Shown: positions 47,329 through 56,869 of the stretch, piece after piece
Layout of the letters: every line of letters begins with the position of its first letter
Position numbering within the stretch: the first letter of the stretch is position 1
Source of the DNA: Halospina denitrificans
Lineage (GTDB): Bacteria; Pseudomonadota; Gammaproteobacteria; Pseudomonadales; Oleiphilaceae
Reading direction: 5' to 3'
NCBI RefSeq assembly: GCF_004364635.1
Contig: NZ_SOAX01000003.1
Location: 249,538-313,537, forward strand
Length of the DNA stretch: 64,000 nucleotides
Program-made: the position numbers and the translations under genes
Notes under the pieces: generated by a model
Seen by the model: only the letters and a program-made list of their open reading frames with translations
Database searches by the model: none
What the model was told of the DNA's origin: nothing

Positions 47329-47667
47329 TCAGCGGCGCCGGTAGCGCACCCAGGCTGAATCCAAGGCCAGAACCACCAGCATTGCAATCGCCGCGAGTGC
47401 GAAGTTAAACAGGGTTCGCCCCATCTCGTCCCCCTGGTCAAGCAGGAAGCCGTAGGCGAAATTCAGCCATCCAGGCACAAGCCACCCCTCCATGTCCGTG
47501 GAGACAACCGGGGTGAGAAGCAGCACCGCCAGTAACCCCTTGAGCATCTGACGGGCAACACGGATGGGAACCCATGCGACAATGCCCGCCCAGGCCCAGT
47601 ACAGGACCACGAACGCAATCAGATAAGCAACCCATGCCAGTTGATACTCGCCCATAACCCAATCCAT
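47329..47667 (-). CDS. Small inner-membrane protein of unknown function
   Basis: The 112-residue product starts at ATG 47667 with GAGGGG upstream; the longer frame overlaps ycgL and starts with arginine-rich non-coding-like sequence. It has three hydrophobic helices (about 9-30, 37-53, 85-103) and ends VRYRRR. It follows ycgL by 28 nt and is probably the last gene of the dnaX-recR-rnd-ycgL run. No family was recognised with certainty. Confidence 0.75.
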   Translation of the reverse strand: MDWVMGEYQLAWVAYLIAFVVLYWAWAGIVAWVPIRVARQMLKGLLAVLLLTPVVSTDMEGWLVPGWLNFAYGFLLDQGDEMGRTLFNFALAAIAMLVVLALDSAWVRYRRR

Positions 47668-47695
47668 CAACGCCGCCCCTCTGTAATGCCTGAAA

Positions 47696-47965
47696 TCACG
47701 TGCCTGCCGCCTCCGCCGAGTCGACCGAAGGCGGCATCTGGAGATAGAAGCCCTGATCGTCAATCGCCGCGAGCACGTCCGCGACATCGACCCGCGCCAG
47801 CTTTCGCTCGGGTGTCAGTACAAGGTCGAGGGCATGCACCGGCCTGCCGAAATACTCAAGCAGGGATGCGGGCAGATCCAATGGGCTGTTCTCTCGGGGA
47901 ATATAAACGTACATACCTTCCCGACGGGGGCTTCTGAAGACGCTGACCAGGTATTTCTCACTCAT
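47696..47965 (-). CDS. ycgL: YcgL domain protein
   Basis: The 89-residue protein has the YcgL plan: YLVSVFRSPRREGMYVYIP at the start, PASLLEYFGRPVHALDLVL, and VLAAIDDQGFYLQMPP at the end. Its function is unknown. It overlaps rnd by 8 nt, and the rnd-ycgL pair is conserved in pseudomonads, which suggests a link to RNA metabolism. Confidence 0.93.
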   Translation of the reverse strand: MSEKYLVSVFRSPRREGMYVYIPRENSPLDLPASLLEYFGRPVHALDLVLTPERKLARVDVADVLAAIDDQGFYLQMPPSVDSAEAAGT

Positions 47966-49103
47966 TTAGGATGCTTTCCATTTCCTTCTGCCGCTGGCCC
48001 AGAAGCTGAGCCCGCCAGCCTGTTTTCAGAAAAGAGGGAATACTACCGGTTTTCAATCCTTCCCGAACCGCCGGCTCAAGATAACGCCTGGAGGCGATAA
48101 GTTCCAGAGGCAGACCCGCGGTTTCGGCGACATCACGAATCACTGCCTTCACGCTGCGGTACCGTTGCTGTTCCTTTTTTGAAAGCGGCGGTGGAATGGG
48201 CTCAACAGGTCGATGTTCGCCGTTGATAACATTGTCAATCACGGCCAGCAGCGCCTCCCCGTCGCGACGGACCACGCCCGGTGGTATGCCGGGGATCGCG
48301 GCGAGGGACTGACGGTTACGAGGCAGTGCCTCGGCAATGGAAACCAGAACCGGGTCGCCCACAACCCGGTTCCGGGGCCGGTCCAGTTCCCGGCAACGTG
48401 ACTCCCGCCAGTCACAGAGAGCGCGCAGAACCGCCTGCCGCCCCTTTGAAAGGCGCCAGGCAGAGCGGACCTTCAGGTAGTAGCTCTGCGGGTCTTCCCG
48501 GGTCGCCATGCGCGTGCAGGCCTGCGCGGTTTCCTCACGCATGGCCTCGAGAAAGCCCTTTGCCTCAAGCTGTTCGACGAAACGTTCATAAAGCGGCTGC
48601 AGGTAATAGACATCGGCCATGGCGTACTGCTGCTGGGCAAGGCTCAGGGGGCGCTTCAACCAGTCGGACCGGGTTTCATCCTTCGACAGCGCCACGCCCA
48701 TCAGTTCGTTAACCACGGTTACGTAACCGGCGGAGAGGCCATAACCGCAGAAAGCACCGGCAATCTGGAGGTCGATCACGCCGCAAGCAGTCACGCCCAA
48801 CCATTCGCGGAACAGCTCCAGGTCTTCACTCATGGCGTACAGCAGTTTGACCCTGTCCGGGTCTTCCAGCAGCGCCGGAAAGCGATGGGAGGCGGCTACT
48901 GCTGACGGCTCCACCAATCGCACGTCCTCTCCCGCTGAAATCTGGACCAGGCCCGGAATGGGGTAAAAAGTGCTGGTGCGCTCAAATTCAGAGTCAATAC
49001 CCAGGGGCAGCCCCGAAGAGAGAGTGTCAAGCCAGGAATCCAGGCTCTCGCCCGTATTCAGCCAGAAGGGATCGACCGGTGGCGCGTTGAAACCACCCAT
49101 CAC
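47958..49103 (-). CDS. rnd: Ribonuclease D
   Basis: RNase D is a 3' to 5' exonuclease that trims tRNA precursors. The 381-residue protein has the DEDD exonuclease motif I GIDSEFERT, the later acidic motifs (VIDLQIAGAFCG; YAMADVYYL) and an HRDC domain (VLRALCDWRESRCRELDRPR). It overlaps recR by 4 nt upstream and ycgL by 8 nt downstream. Confidence 0.95.
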   Translation of the reverse strand: MMGGFNAPPVDPFWLNTGESLDSWLDTLSSGLPLGIDSEFERTSTFYPIPGLVQISAGEDVRLVEPSAVAASHRFPALLEDPDRVKLLYAMSEDLELFREWLGVTACGVIDLQIAGAFCGYGLSAGYVTVVNELMGVALSKDETRSDWLKRPLSLAQQQYAMADVYYLQPLYERFVEQLEAKGFLEAMREETAQACTRMATREDPQSYYLKVRSAWRLSKGRQAVLRALCDWRESRCRELDRPRNRVVGDPVLVSIAEALPRNRQSLAAIPGIPPGVVRRDGEALLAVIDNVINGEHRPVEPIPPPLSKKEQQRYRSVKAVIRDVAETAGLPLELIASRRYLEPAVREGLKTGSIPSFLKTGWRAQLLGQRQKEMESILNE

Positions 49104-49711
49104 TCGAACTGCCCCGTCAGTGGCCGTCGACCACGAAGCGCGTGACTCAGGGTGCCGCCATCAACAACGCCGAGCTCGCCACCAACGGGCAATCCCTGGG
49201 CCGGGCGGGTGATGGTAACGACCGACTCATCCACCCGGTCGGCGATGTAATGGGCTGTGGCGTCGCCCTCAACCGTGGCATTGGTCGCCATGATCAGTTC
49301 GCGCACGCCGCGCTGACGGATCTGCTCAAGAAGCCGGTCCACGCCGATGTCCTCGGGGCCTATGCCATCAATTGGCGAAAGGTGGCCCAGGAGCACGAAA
49401 TAGTAACCGCTGAAATCACCGGACTGCTCAATGGCGACCAGGTCCGCCGGGGACTCAACCACACACAACAGCTCCGGATTCCTGGTGTGGTCCTGGCAGA
49501 CGGGGCAACGATCCGTTTCCGAGAACGTCTGGCACAGCTCGCAGCGCCCGATATGCTCCAGCGCATCGCCCAGCATAGCGGACAGGTGCGCCGCTCCGTC
49601 ACGATCCCGCTCAAGCAGGTGAAACGCCATACGCTGCGCGGACTTGCGACCCACACCCGGGAGGCAGCAAAATGCGTCAATCAACGCTTCAAGCCGTGGG
49701 CTAAGACTCAT
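49100..49711 (-). CDS. recR: Recombination mediator RecR
   Basis: RecR loads RecA on gaps with RecF and RecO. The 203-residue protein has a helix-hairpin-helix (LPGVGRKSAQRMAFHLL), a four-cysteine zinc finger (CELCQTFSETDRCPVC) and a Toprim domain (CVVESPADLVAIEQSG). It is 11 nt downstream of ybaB, in the standard dnaX-ybaB-recR order. Confidence 0.97.
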   Translation of the reverse strand: MSLSPRLEALIDAFCCLPGVGRKSAQRMAFHLLERDRDGAAHLSAMLGDALEHIGRCELCQTFSETDRCPVCQDHTRNPELLCVVESPADLVAIEQSGDFSGYYFVLLGHLSPIDGIGPEDIGVDRLLEQIRQRGVRELIMATNATVEGDATAHYIADRVDESVVTITRPAQGLPVGGELGVVDGGTLSHALRGRRPLTGQFE

Positions 49712-49722
49712 CTCGCCTCCGC

Positions 49723-50046
49723 TCAGAACGGCATATTAAAGCCGGGAGGCATACCCATTCCTGAGGTCATACCCGACATTTTTTCCTTCTGGTACTCCTC
49801 GATCCGCCGTACCGCGTCATTCACCGCTGCCGCCAGCAGGTCCTCCAGTACTTCCTTTTCCTCCTGCATCAGCGACGGATCAATATCAACGTTGCTGACG
49901 TCATGCCGACCATTCATGGTCACTTTCACAAGGCCGGCCCCGGATTCACCGGTAACCTCGGCCTTGGCAATCTCCTCCTGCGCCTTCTGCAGGTCTTCCT
50001 GCATCTGCTGAGCCTGCTTCATGATGTCGTTCATGCCACCTTTCAT
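49723..50046 (-). CDS. ybaB: Nucleoid-associated protein YbaB/EbfC
   Basis: The 107-residue DNA-binding protein shows [40 protein letters not shown] and a C-terminal tail ending [11 protein letters not shown]. It binds DNA as a dimer. It overlaps the dnaX stop by 4 nt and is translationally coupled to it. Confidence 0.96.
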   Translation of the reverse strand: MKGGMNDIMKQAQQMQEDLQKAQEEIAKAEVTGESGAGLVKVTMNGRHDVSNVDIDPSLMQEEKEVLEDLLAAAVNDAVRRIEEYQKEKMSGMTSGMGMPPGFNMPF

Positions 50047-51851
50047 CTCATCACCTCTCTCGATGCCCCTGCCCCCATTCCTGACGGGTCCAGCGGCTGT
50101 ATGCTGTCTTCAATGACCTGGCCCTCGAACCGGTCCACAATCTGCTGTACCACCGGGTCGCCCCTGATCGCGGTAACGGCGGACTCGCGGCGAGCGGCCG
50201 TCTGTTGTTCCTGATAGGCCACCGGAGTCTGCGCTCCGGGGTTCCCTTCGCGGAACGTCACAGGGAAACTTGCTCCCATGACCGCCTGTATAGCCCCCCG
50301 AATTCGATCCTCATGACGTTTGTGCATGAGCTGGAAATGGCCACTCTCAAGGGTCAGGATCCAGCCCCCCTCTTCCGCGGCACAACTGGCGTTGGCCGCC
50401 AACGTCGCAGGCATTCCCTGCAGTCCAAGCTGTGCAAAATCGCGGCACCAGTCGAAGGCGGCCTCATCCGTGGCGGCTGCGGCGCTGACCGCCTCCTCCG
50501 GTTCTGCGGGAGCTTCCGCATCCGAAGGCGGGTCTTCCTCGACCTCGCCAGGTTGGCTCTGCTGCGGTGCCACGTCGTCCTGATGCGGCTCCGACGCCGT
50601 ATCAGCTTCAGACTCCGTGATCGGATCCAGTGCCTCATCACCCGGTGCTGGCGGCTCCTCGGCTACTCCAGGCGGAACCGATACCTGTTCCGCGCGCGGC
50701 GCCTCCTCCTCCAACTCACGCTGCGGCACCTTCGCCTCCGTACCACCGTCCGGAGGCGTACCGCCGGTGCCGGGCCGGAAAGCCAGCATCCGCAGCAGGG
50801 CCATCTCAAAGCCCATGCGCGCATCGGGCGTCACTTCCAGGTCACGCCTTGCGATCAGTGCGGTCTGGTAGAATAGCTGCGCGTCCTCGGGACTGAGCCG
50901 GGCTGCAATATCACGGATGAAATCCCGGTCTCCCTGGGCATTGTCGGTACTCTCGGGCACCGCCTGCTCCATGGCGATCCGGTGAAACACATCAAGAAGA
51001 TCGGCGAGTATCGCGCCATAATCCGGCGCAAACTCAGCGATGCGCTCTGTCTCGGCGAGCAATGTCTGACCACCGGACGCAACCAGCGCCTCCAGGAGCC
51101 GAAACACATCCGCCCGGTCAATGGTGCCGAGCATCTGGCTGACGCTGGTCCCACCCAGGTCCGCCCCGGTATAGGCAATGGCCTGATCGGTAAGACTGAG
51201 GGCATCACGCATGCTGCCATCCGCGGCCCGGGCCAGAAGCCAGAGCGCATTCATTTCATAGTGCACCCCCTCCTCATCAAGGACCTTGGCCAGGTGACCG
51301 GTGATGCGCTCCGCGCTCAGGCGCTTGAGATTGAACTGCAGGCAGCGTGAGAGAATGGTGACCGGCAGCTTCTGGGGATCCGTGGTCGCCAGGAGGAACT
51401 TGACGTGATCCGGCGGTTCCTCAAGGGTCTTCAGCAGGGCGTTGAAACTGTGCGCCGACAGCATGTGGACTTCGTCGATCAGGTAGATCCGGTAGCGTCC
51501 GCGCGTGGGTGAGTACTGGACGTTGTCGAGGAGCTCACGCATATCCTCGACCTTGGTCTGGGATGCGGCGTCAATCTCAATCAGATCAACAAAGCGCCCT
51601 TCAAAAATCTCCCGGCAACTGTCGCATTCACCGCAGGGCCTGGAACTGACCCCCTGTTCACAGCTCAGGCACCGGGCAAGGATGCGCCCAATGGTGGTCT
51701 TGCCGACACCGCGGGTTCCGGTAAACAGGAAAGCCTGATGCAGGCGATCATTATCGAGGCCGTGCACCAGCGCCTTGAGGACATGCTCCTGCCCAACGAG
51801 ATCATTGAAGGTTGCGGGCCGCCACTTACGTGCGAGTACCTGGTACGTCAT
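50043..51851 (-). CDS. dnaX: DNA polymerase III subunit tau (DnaX)
   Basis: DnaX is the clamp-loader motor. The 602-residue protein shows [13 protein letters not shown], the zinc cysteines [19 protein letters not shown], the LIDEVHMLS Walker B and LLKTLEEPP. Residues about 370-470 form a Pro/Glu-rich linker before the tau-specific C-terminal domain. No slippery A-run like that of E. coli was seen in the linker, so a gamma form by frameshifting is not evident. SRP RNA lies directly upstream. Confidence 0.96.
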   Translation of the reverse strand: MTYQVLARKWRPATFNDLVGQEHVLKALVHGLDNDRLHQAFLFTGTRGVGKTTIGRILARCLSCEQGVSSRPCGECDSCREIFEGRFVDLIEIDAASQTKVEDMRELLDNVQYSPTRGRYRIYLIDEVHMLSAHSFNALLKTLEEPPDHVKFLLATTDPQKLPVTILSRCLQFNLKRLSAERITGHLAKVLDEEGVHYEMNALWLLARAADGSMRDALSLTDQAIAYTGADLGGTSVSQMLGTIDRADVFRLLEALVASGGQTLLAETERIAEFAPDYGAILADLLDVFHRIAMEQAVPESTDNAQGDRDFIRDIAARLSPEDAQLFYQTALIARRDLEVTPDARMGFEMALLRMLAFRPGTGGTPPDGGTEAKVPQRELEEEAPRAEQVSVPPGVAEEPPAPGDEALDPITESEADTASEPHQDDVAPQQSQPGEVEEDPPSDAEAPAEPEEAVSAAAATDEAAFDWCRDFAQLGLQGMPATLAANASCAAEEGGWILTLESGHFQLMHKRHEDRIRGAIQAVMGASFPVTFREGNPGAQTPVAYQEQQTAARRESAVTAIRGDPVVQQIVDRFEGQVIEDSIQPLDPSGMGAGASREVMR

Positions 51852-51957
51852 GCGAATGAATCCATAATCGGGTAACTCAGCTTAGCACGAGCCCTATTAC
51901 GACTGACAAGCGACAATGCAACAGCTCTCTTGGGACAGCAACAGGAGGGATAATAAT

Positions 51958-52070
51958 GGGGGTGGCCTGCTAGCAACACTCCGGCACACGAGGCCACCGC
52001 TACGGCTGCTCCCTTCCGGGCCTGACCGGGTTCACGGTTTATCGTTGCGAAGGCACCAGCAGGACCACCA
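51958..52070 (-). ncRNA. ffs: Signal recognition particle RNA (4.5S)
   Basis: On the minus strand the conserved SRP core is present: GGTCAGGCCCGGAAGGGAGC, with the GGAA tetraloop and the following AGCAGCC. The ends pair through GGTGG-CCTGCT and AGCAGG-CCACC, giving a molecule of about 113 nt. The position upstream of dnaX is the usual one. End coordinates are estimates. Confidence 0.93.
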
Positions 52071-52235
52071 CAGCAAACGCAACCGGCGGGACCGCCCGTT
52101 GCGTGGCGCAAGTCTACCACTGGGAGAGAACTGGCTTCAATATCAGCGTCACAGTTCCTTTACCGGATCGTCAAAACGGTTCCGAAACCTCTATACTCTC
52201 GCGTTACAGTGTTTGACCCCGGGATTCCCAGAATA

Positions 52236-53108
52236 ATGCGAACAACGTCCGCCCTTTTGATCTTCCTGCTGATGCCGCTGCTTGTACTCCCCGGTTGCAG
52301 CGCTTTCCAGCAACAGTCGCTTCGCACTGATCTCACGGTACTCAAGACCCAGCTGGCACGCCAGCAGAGCCAGATGGCGGAAGAGCAGGTTCTGCTCCAG
52401 GCGCTGATGACCGGCCAACAGCAACAGGAGGCAGAACGGAATCAGCGGCTGAGAGAAATGGAGAGCCAACTGGGCGAACTCGTTGAAGCGTCCCGCAGGG
52501 CCCGTGATGCAGATTCCAGCGCAGCAGAAAACCCATGCCCTGTTATTGATCCGGAATCCAACGGACAGCCCGGCACGAATCTCACCATCATCGGCCAGGT
52601 TGAGGTAATCCATCTTCAGCCACCGGGGCGCAACCTGGCCGCACGCATCGACACAGGCGCCAATACCTCCTCGCTCGATGCCAGGGATATAGAAATGTTC
52701 GAGAGCGATGGCGAAGACTATGTGCGTTTCACGCTTCCACAGTCTATTCTCGCCGAGGGCCAGAAACAGCAGTACGAGCTGCCGGTAAGCCGTTTTGTGC
52801 GAATCATCCAGGCCGGAAAGAAGGATGAGCGTCGTGCCGTGATCGAGCTCAAGATCCGCCTGGGCTCGGTTGAGCGGATGGCTGAGTTTACCCTGACGAA
52901 TCGTGAACACCTCACCTATCGTGCCCTGATTGGTCGCAATATCCTGCGGGATTTCTTTGCCGTCGATGTTGCCAGCAGATTCATAGTTTCGGATAGGGAT
53001 TCATCGGACGAAACGGCCGGGGAATCCGGGGACAGCGACGAGGACGCGACCGACGAGGAAGCAACCGACGACGAAGAAGCGGAAGACGGTAACGGAGCTG
53101 ACGGGTGA
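52236..53108 (+). CDS. Retropepsin-like (RimB-type) lipoprotein protease
   Basis: The product has 290 residues from ATG 52236, chosen because a lipoprotein signal follows (MRTTSALLIFLLMPLLVLPG with lipobox cysteine). A glutamine-rich coiled-coil (about 25-90) precedes a retropepsin-like domain annotated in databases as ATP-dependent zinc protease: catalytic DTGANTSS, then ALIGRNILRDFFAVDV. The tail is strongly acidic (many D and E). It is the first gene of a coupled trio with a 7TM inactive-transglutaminase protein and a RimK-like ligase, a known conserved association. A periplasmic peptidase acting on the ligase product is the standing prediction, not proof. Confidence 0.85.
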   Translation: MRTTSALLIFLLMPLLVLPGCSAFQQQSLRTDLTVLKTQLARQQSQMAEEQVLLQALMTGQQQQEAERNQRLREMESQLGELVEASRRARDADSSAAENPCPVIDPESNGQPGTNLTIIGQVEVIHLQPPGRNLAARIDTGANTSSLDARDIEMFESDGEDYVRFTLPQSILAEGQKQQYELPVSRFVRIIQAGKKDERRAVIELKIRLGSVERMAEFTLTNREHLTYRALIGRNILRDFFAVDVASRFIVSDRDSSDETAGESGDSDEDATDEEATDDEEAEDGNGADG

Positions 53109-54625
53109 AACAGAAGACGGTGTTCTACAGCTTTATGGCCCTCTTGATTATTGTCGGGCTCAGTCTGCTATGGCTGCGCTATGAACAGCTGGGTATCCCG
53201 TTGATGCCGGAAAAGCAGGTGCGGGTCTGGCTCGTCGAAGCCAGGATCGATTTCAATGCAACAGGGGATGAAACGCTGGTCAACCTTAGCCTCCCCGAGA
53301 ACCCTCCGGGGTTCCAGCTGCTGTCCGAACAGGCTGCCTCGCCGGGCTACGGTTTTTCCAGGATCTCTTCGCCCGAAGGGCGCCGGGGGGAATGGTCAAA
53401 ACGGGAAGCGGAAGGCCTCCAGAACCTCTACTACAAGGCTCAGTTCGCCCCCACCAAGGAACGGGATTCACGCCAGCCTGCCGCGGCAGAGTTGCCGGAA
53501 CCCCAGCAGATTCTGTGGGAGGAACCCGAAGCCACGGCAGCGTCCGACCTGCTGTCCGCGGCATTTCAAAGCTCAAGCACCGAGGCCAGCCTGACCCGGG
53601 AGTTGATCAAGACCATCAACAAGGGCGAAGGGGACCAGAATGCCTCTCTGCTGCTGGACGACATGAGCCCGGAACAGCTGCTCGTCCGATTGCTCAATCA
53701 GGCGGATGTGCCGGCACGGCTCGCCATGGGGCTCGAGCTTGAGGACGCACGCCGCAACCAGTCCCTGACGCCATTGGTGGACGTTTTCGTGGATGGCCAG
53801 TGGCAGATCTTTGATATGGGGCCGGAAGGCGGTAACGGGGTTCCCGAGGATGTGCTCGTCTGGCACCGTTCCGACGGTCCCGTTCTGGAGGTGATGGGCG
53901 GCGTGAACTCGCAGGTCCGTTTCTCCATGATCCGCCAGACGGTGCCGGCACTGGGGCTCGCGCAAGGCCAGTCGGGCGGCCGGGGACTCAGTCGTTTCAG
54001 CCTCTACCAGCTCCCCATTGAGGAGCAGGGGATGCTCAAGCTTCTCCTGCTGCTTCCAATCGGGGCCCTGGTGGTTGCCTTTATGAGGATTATTGTCGGC
54101 ATCCAGACATCGGGCACCTTCATGCCCGTTTTGATCGCCCTCGCCTTTATACAGACCACCCTGGTGCCCGGGCTTATTGCCTTCCTGACCATTGTTGGCC
54201 TGGGGCTTGTGCTGCGTGGTTACCTCTCACGGCTCAACCTCCTTCTGGTGGCGCGGATCGCCACCCTGATTGTGCTGGTGGTCCTTCTGACCGCGCTTCT
54301 CAGCGTATTCGGCCACGAGCTCGGTATCGACCTGGGCATGACCATCACCTTCTTCCCCATGATCATTATCGCCTGGACGATTGAGCGCATGTCCATTCTC
54401 TGGGAGGAGGAAGGTGCCTGGGAGGTACTGATTCAGGGCGGTGGCAGCCTTGTCGTCGCCATCATTGCCTATGCGGCCATGCAGCTGCCCCTGGTTACGC
54501 ACCTGACGTTCAACTTCCCGGAGGTGCACCTGATCATCCTGGCCCTCATCCTCCTGACCGGCCAGTACACGGGCTACAAGGTATCCGAACTCTACCGTTT
54601 CCGGGTAATGGCGGACGACCGATGA
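53105..54625 (+). CDS. Inactive-transglutaminase/7TM (UUP1-type) membrane protein
   Basis: The 506-residue protein starts with GTG 53105, which overlaps the previous stop as GTGA. After an N-terminal TM helix comes a periplasmic domain with a transglutaminase-like fold (LVRLLNQADVPARLAMGLEL, then VDVFVDGQWQIFD). It lacks the catalytic Cys and His, so it is predicted inactive and perhaps peptide-binding. Residues about 310-495 hold seven TM helices beginning LLLLLPIGALVVAFMRIIVG. The stop overlaps the next start as ATGA. The architecture is specific to the retropepsin/7TM/ATP-grasp gene trio. Confidence 0.88.
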   Translation: MKQKTVFYSFMALLIIVGLSLLWLRYEQLGIPLMPEKQVRVWLVEARIDFNATGDETLVNLSLPENPPGFQLLSEQAASPGYGFSRISSPEGRRGEWSKREAEGLQNLYYKAQFAPTKERDSRQPAAAELPEPQQILWEEPEATAASDLLSAAFQSSSTEASLTRELIKTINKGEGDQNASLLLDDMSPEQLLVRLLNQADVPARLAMGLELEDARRNQSLTPLVDVFVDGQWQIFDMGPEGGNGVPEDVLVWHRSDGPVLEVMGGVNSQVRFSMIRQTVPALGLAQGQSGGRGLSRFSLYQLPIEEQGMLKLLLLLPIGALVVAFMRIIVGIQTSGTFMPVLIALAFIQTTLVPGLIAFLTIVGLGLVLRGYLSRLNLLLVARIATLIVLVVLLTALLSVFGHELGIDLGMTITFFPMIIIAWTIERMSILWEEEGAWEVLIQGGGSLVVAIIAYAAMQLPLVTHLTFNFPEVHLIILALILLTGQYTGYKVSELYRFRVMADDR

Positions 54626-55587
54626 TGCTCATCAGGCCTTCCGAGCTCAAACGCCGGGGAATCCTCGGCATGAACCGGCGCAACCTTGATTACATCGGGC
54701 GCCACAACGCCCGGCATCTCTTCCCGCTGGTCGATAACAAGATCAAGACCAAGCGCCTTGCCCGAGAGTACGGAGTGCCCACCCCCACGCTTCGCCATGT
54801 CATTGATACACAGCATTCCATAAGGGATCTGGGTGAACAGCTCAGGGGGCTCGACGGCTTTGCGATCAAGCCCGCCAAGGGTGCAGGCGGCAAGGGAATC
54901 ATGGTCATTCGAAAGGTAACGGACGGCCTGTTCGTCAAGGGATCGGGCCAGACCATCGACCTGGAGGGTCTGAAGCGCCATTGCTCCAACATCCTGGCTG
55001 GGCTCCATTCCCTGGCGGGCAGCCCGGATTCGGTGATAATCGAAGACCTGATCGACCCTGACCCCTACTTCAGGGACCTGTCCGTCGAGGGGGTTCCGGA
55101 TATCCGCGTCATCATTTTCCGGGGCATCCCGGTCATGGCCATGCTCCGGCTCTCAACCCATGCCAGCGACGGCAAAGCGAACCTGCACCAGGGCGCGATC
55201 GGTGTCGGCCTGGACCTTGCGACGGGGCACTGCGTCCACGCGGTCCAGTACTCCAACCGCGTGCTCACCCATCCGGATACGGGCGTCACCCTTGACCGCA
55301 TTGCGATTCCCGACTGGGAAAACCTGCTGACACTGGCGGCAAGCTGCCATGATCTTGCGGGGCTGGGTTATCTGGGAGCGGATCTGGTTGTTGACCAGAC
55401 CAGGGGGCCCCTCCTCCTGGAACTCAACGCACGCCCGGGCCTGGCCATTCAGGTCGCCAATGGTGAAGGCCTGCTGCCGCGATTGCAGCGTGTTGAGAAC
55501 CTCGAGCGTGTCTCTCCGGATGCAGCCGAGCGTGCTGGCTTTGCGATGACGCATTTTGCCCGCCAGCCAGCCCGGCCTACAGCATAA
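54622..55587 (+). CDS. RimK-like ATP-grasp ligase (alpha-L-glutamate ligase-like)
   Basis: This 321-residue ATP-grasp enzyme has the nucleotide-binding lysine region FAIKPAKGAGGKGIMVI (about 92-108), VIIEDLIDPDPYF, DIRVIIFRG and the metal-binding LLELNARPGL near residue 270. Relatives join amino acids to peptides or proteins through acyl phosphates; the substrates of this subgroup are unknown. It is the last gene of the coupled trio. Its 3' end overlaps the convergent mgtE stop by 11 nt. Confidence 0.9.
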   Translation: MMLIRPSELKRRGILGMNRRNLDYIGRHNARHLFPLVDNKIKTKRLAREYGVPTPTLRHVIDTQHSIRDLGEQLRGLDGFAIKPAKGAGGKGIMVIRKVTDGLFVKGSGQTIDLEGLKRHCSNILAGLHSLAGSPDSVIIEDLIDPDPYFRDLSVEGVPDIRVIIFRGIPVMAMLRLSTHASDGKANLHQGAIGVGLDLATGHCVHAVQYSNRVLTHPDTGVTLDRIAIPDWENLLTLAASCHDLAGLGYLGADLVVDQTRGPLLLELNARPGLAIQVANGEGLLPRLQRVENLERVSPDAAERAGFAMTHFARQPARPTA

Positions 55588-56869
55588 AGGCGAGTATCGT
55601 CGCTGTACCCAGGAACGAGAAGAAACCGGCCACGTCGGTAACCGTCGTGAGGATAATTGACGACGCCGTTGCCGGGTCCTGCCCCAGACGGGTAAGCACA
55701 ATGGGCACCAGTGACCCCGAAATACCCGCGGCCAGCATGGACATGACCATGGCCACGGCAATCACCAGGGCAAGGCCGAAACTGGCACTCCAGAGGTAAA
55801 CCGCGATACCGCAGGTTATGGCGAGCGCCACACCGTTGAAGAGTCCGACCATAACCTCCTTGCCCAGAACCAGGCGCCACTGGCGAATACCAATCTCCCT
55901 GAGCGCCAACCCGCGCATGGTGACGGCCAACGCCTGGGCACCGGCATTGCCGGACTGCCCTGCCACTACGGGTAGCAGTACCGCCAGCGCCGTGAATTGG
56001 GCGATAAGGCCTTCGAAAAGGCCAACAACCGATGCCGCCAGAAAGGCGGTAAGCAGGTTGATGTGCAACCAGGGAAGACGGCGCTTTATGGCGAACCCCG
56101 GCAACGAGAGGGCCCTCTCTTCCGGGCTGACACCAACCATCTTCTGGAGGTCGGCCGTGGCAACATCCTCGATGGCGTGGAACAGGCTCCGGTAACGCAC
56201 CACACCAACCAGATGGCCCTCCAGGTCGACGACCGGCACCGAATCCAGGCGCGAGCGCTCAAGGAGCTCCACAAGCTCCTCACGATCGGTTTCAGTGGTT
56301 ACCGCCTCATCAACGCGCTGAACGTGGTCCGCCAGAGACTCTTCCCCGCTTGCCAGAGCCAGGTCCTGGATATCGACACGACCTTCGAGGCGACGCTCAG
56401 TGCTGACCACGAATACCGAGCGCGCGCCCCTGAGGGGAGATTGCTGGAGCCGTTTCAGGGCCTGACCAACGGTCAGTTCCGCCTGGACAGCAAGATAGGA
56501 CCGGTCCATCAGTCGGCCCGCGGAATTCTCCCGAAACGCCATCAGGCGCCTCAGATCCTCCCGGCTGACGGATCGCAACCCCTCCAGCAATTGTTCGCGC
56601 CGACTGTCGTCCAGCTGTGCCAGTAGTGTTACCGCAAGCCGTGGCGCGGCCCGCTCCAGAATCTCGAGCTGCGCTTCCCGGGGAAGCACCTCAAAAACCT
56701 CGATCGCCTTGGGCGGGCTCAGGTACTCCATGGCGATACCCAGGGCCCTGGGGTCGAGCGAGCCAACAACCGGCTCAAGCTCAGGATCCGGAATGGTTTC
56801 GAGCTGTTCAGCGGCATCAACAGGATGACGCCTCAGATATTCGTTTTCCACGCCGTGACTGACGTTCAT
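55577..56869 (-). CDS. mgtE: Magnesium transporter MgtE
   Basis: The 430-residue channel has the cytosolic MgtE_N superhelix (about 1-120, ALGIAMEYLSPPKAIEVFEVLP), two CBS domains (about 130-250) and five C-terminal TM helices (about 270-430). The pore-region motif PVVAGQSGNAGAQALAVTMRG and the Mg-sensing TDVAGFF segment are present. The upstream gene overlaps by 4 nt and duplicates only the cytosolic part. Confidence 0.95.
   Translation of the reverse strand: MNVSHGVENEYLRRHPVDAAEQLETIPDPELEPVVGSLDPRALGIAMEYLSPPKAIEVFEVLPREAQLEILERAAPRLAVTLLAQLDDSRREQLLEGLRSVSREDLRRLMAFRENSAGRLMDRSYLAVQAELTVGQALKRLQQSPLRGARSVFVVSTERRLEGRVDIQDLALASGEESLADHVQRVDEAVTTETDREELVELLERSRLDSVPVVDLEGHLVGVVRYRSLFHAIEDVATADLQKMVGVSPEERALSLPGFAIKRRLPWLHINLLTAFLAASVVGLFEGLIAQFTALAVLLPVVAGQSGNAGAQALAVTMRGLALREIGIRQWRLVLGKEVMVGLFNGVALAITCGIAVYLWSASFGLALVIAVAMVMSMLAAGISGSLVPIVLTRLGQDPATASSIILTTVTDVAGFFSFLGTATILAFML

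Noticed and set aside
50043-51851. Programmed frameshift in dnaX producing gamma
   Set aside because: No A-rich slippery heptamer followed by a stem was seen in the linker region.
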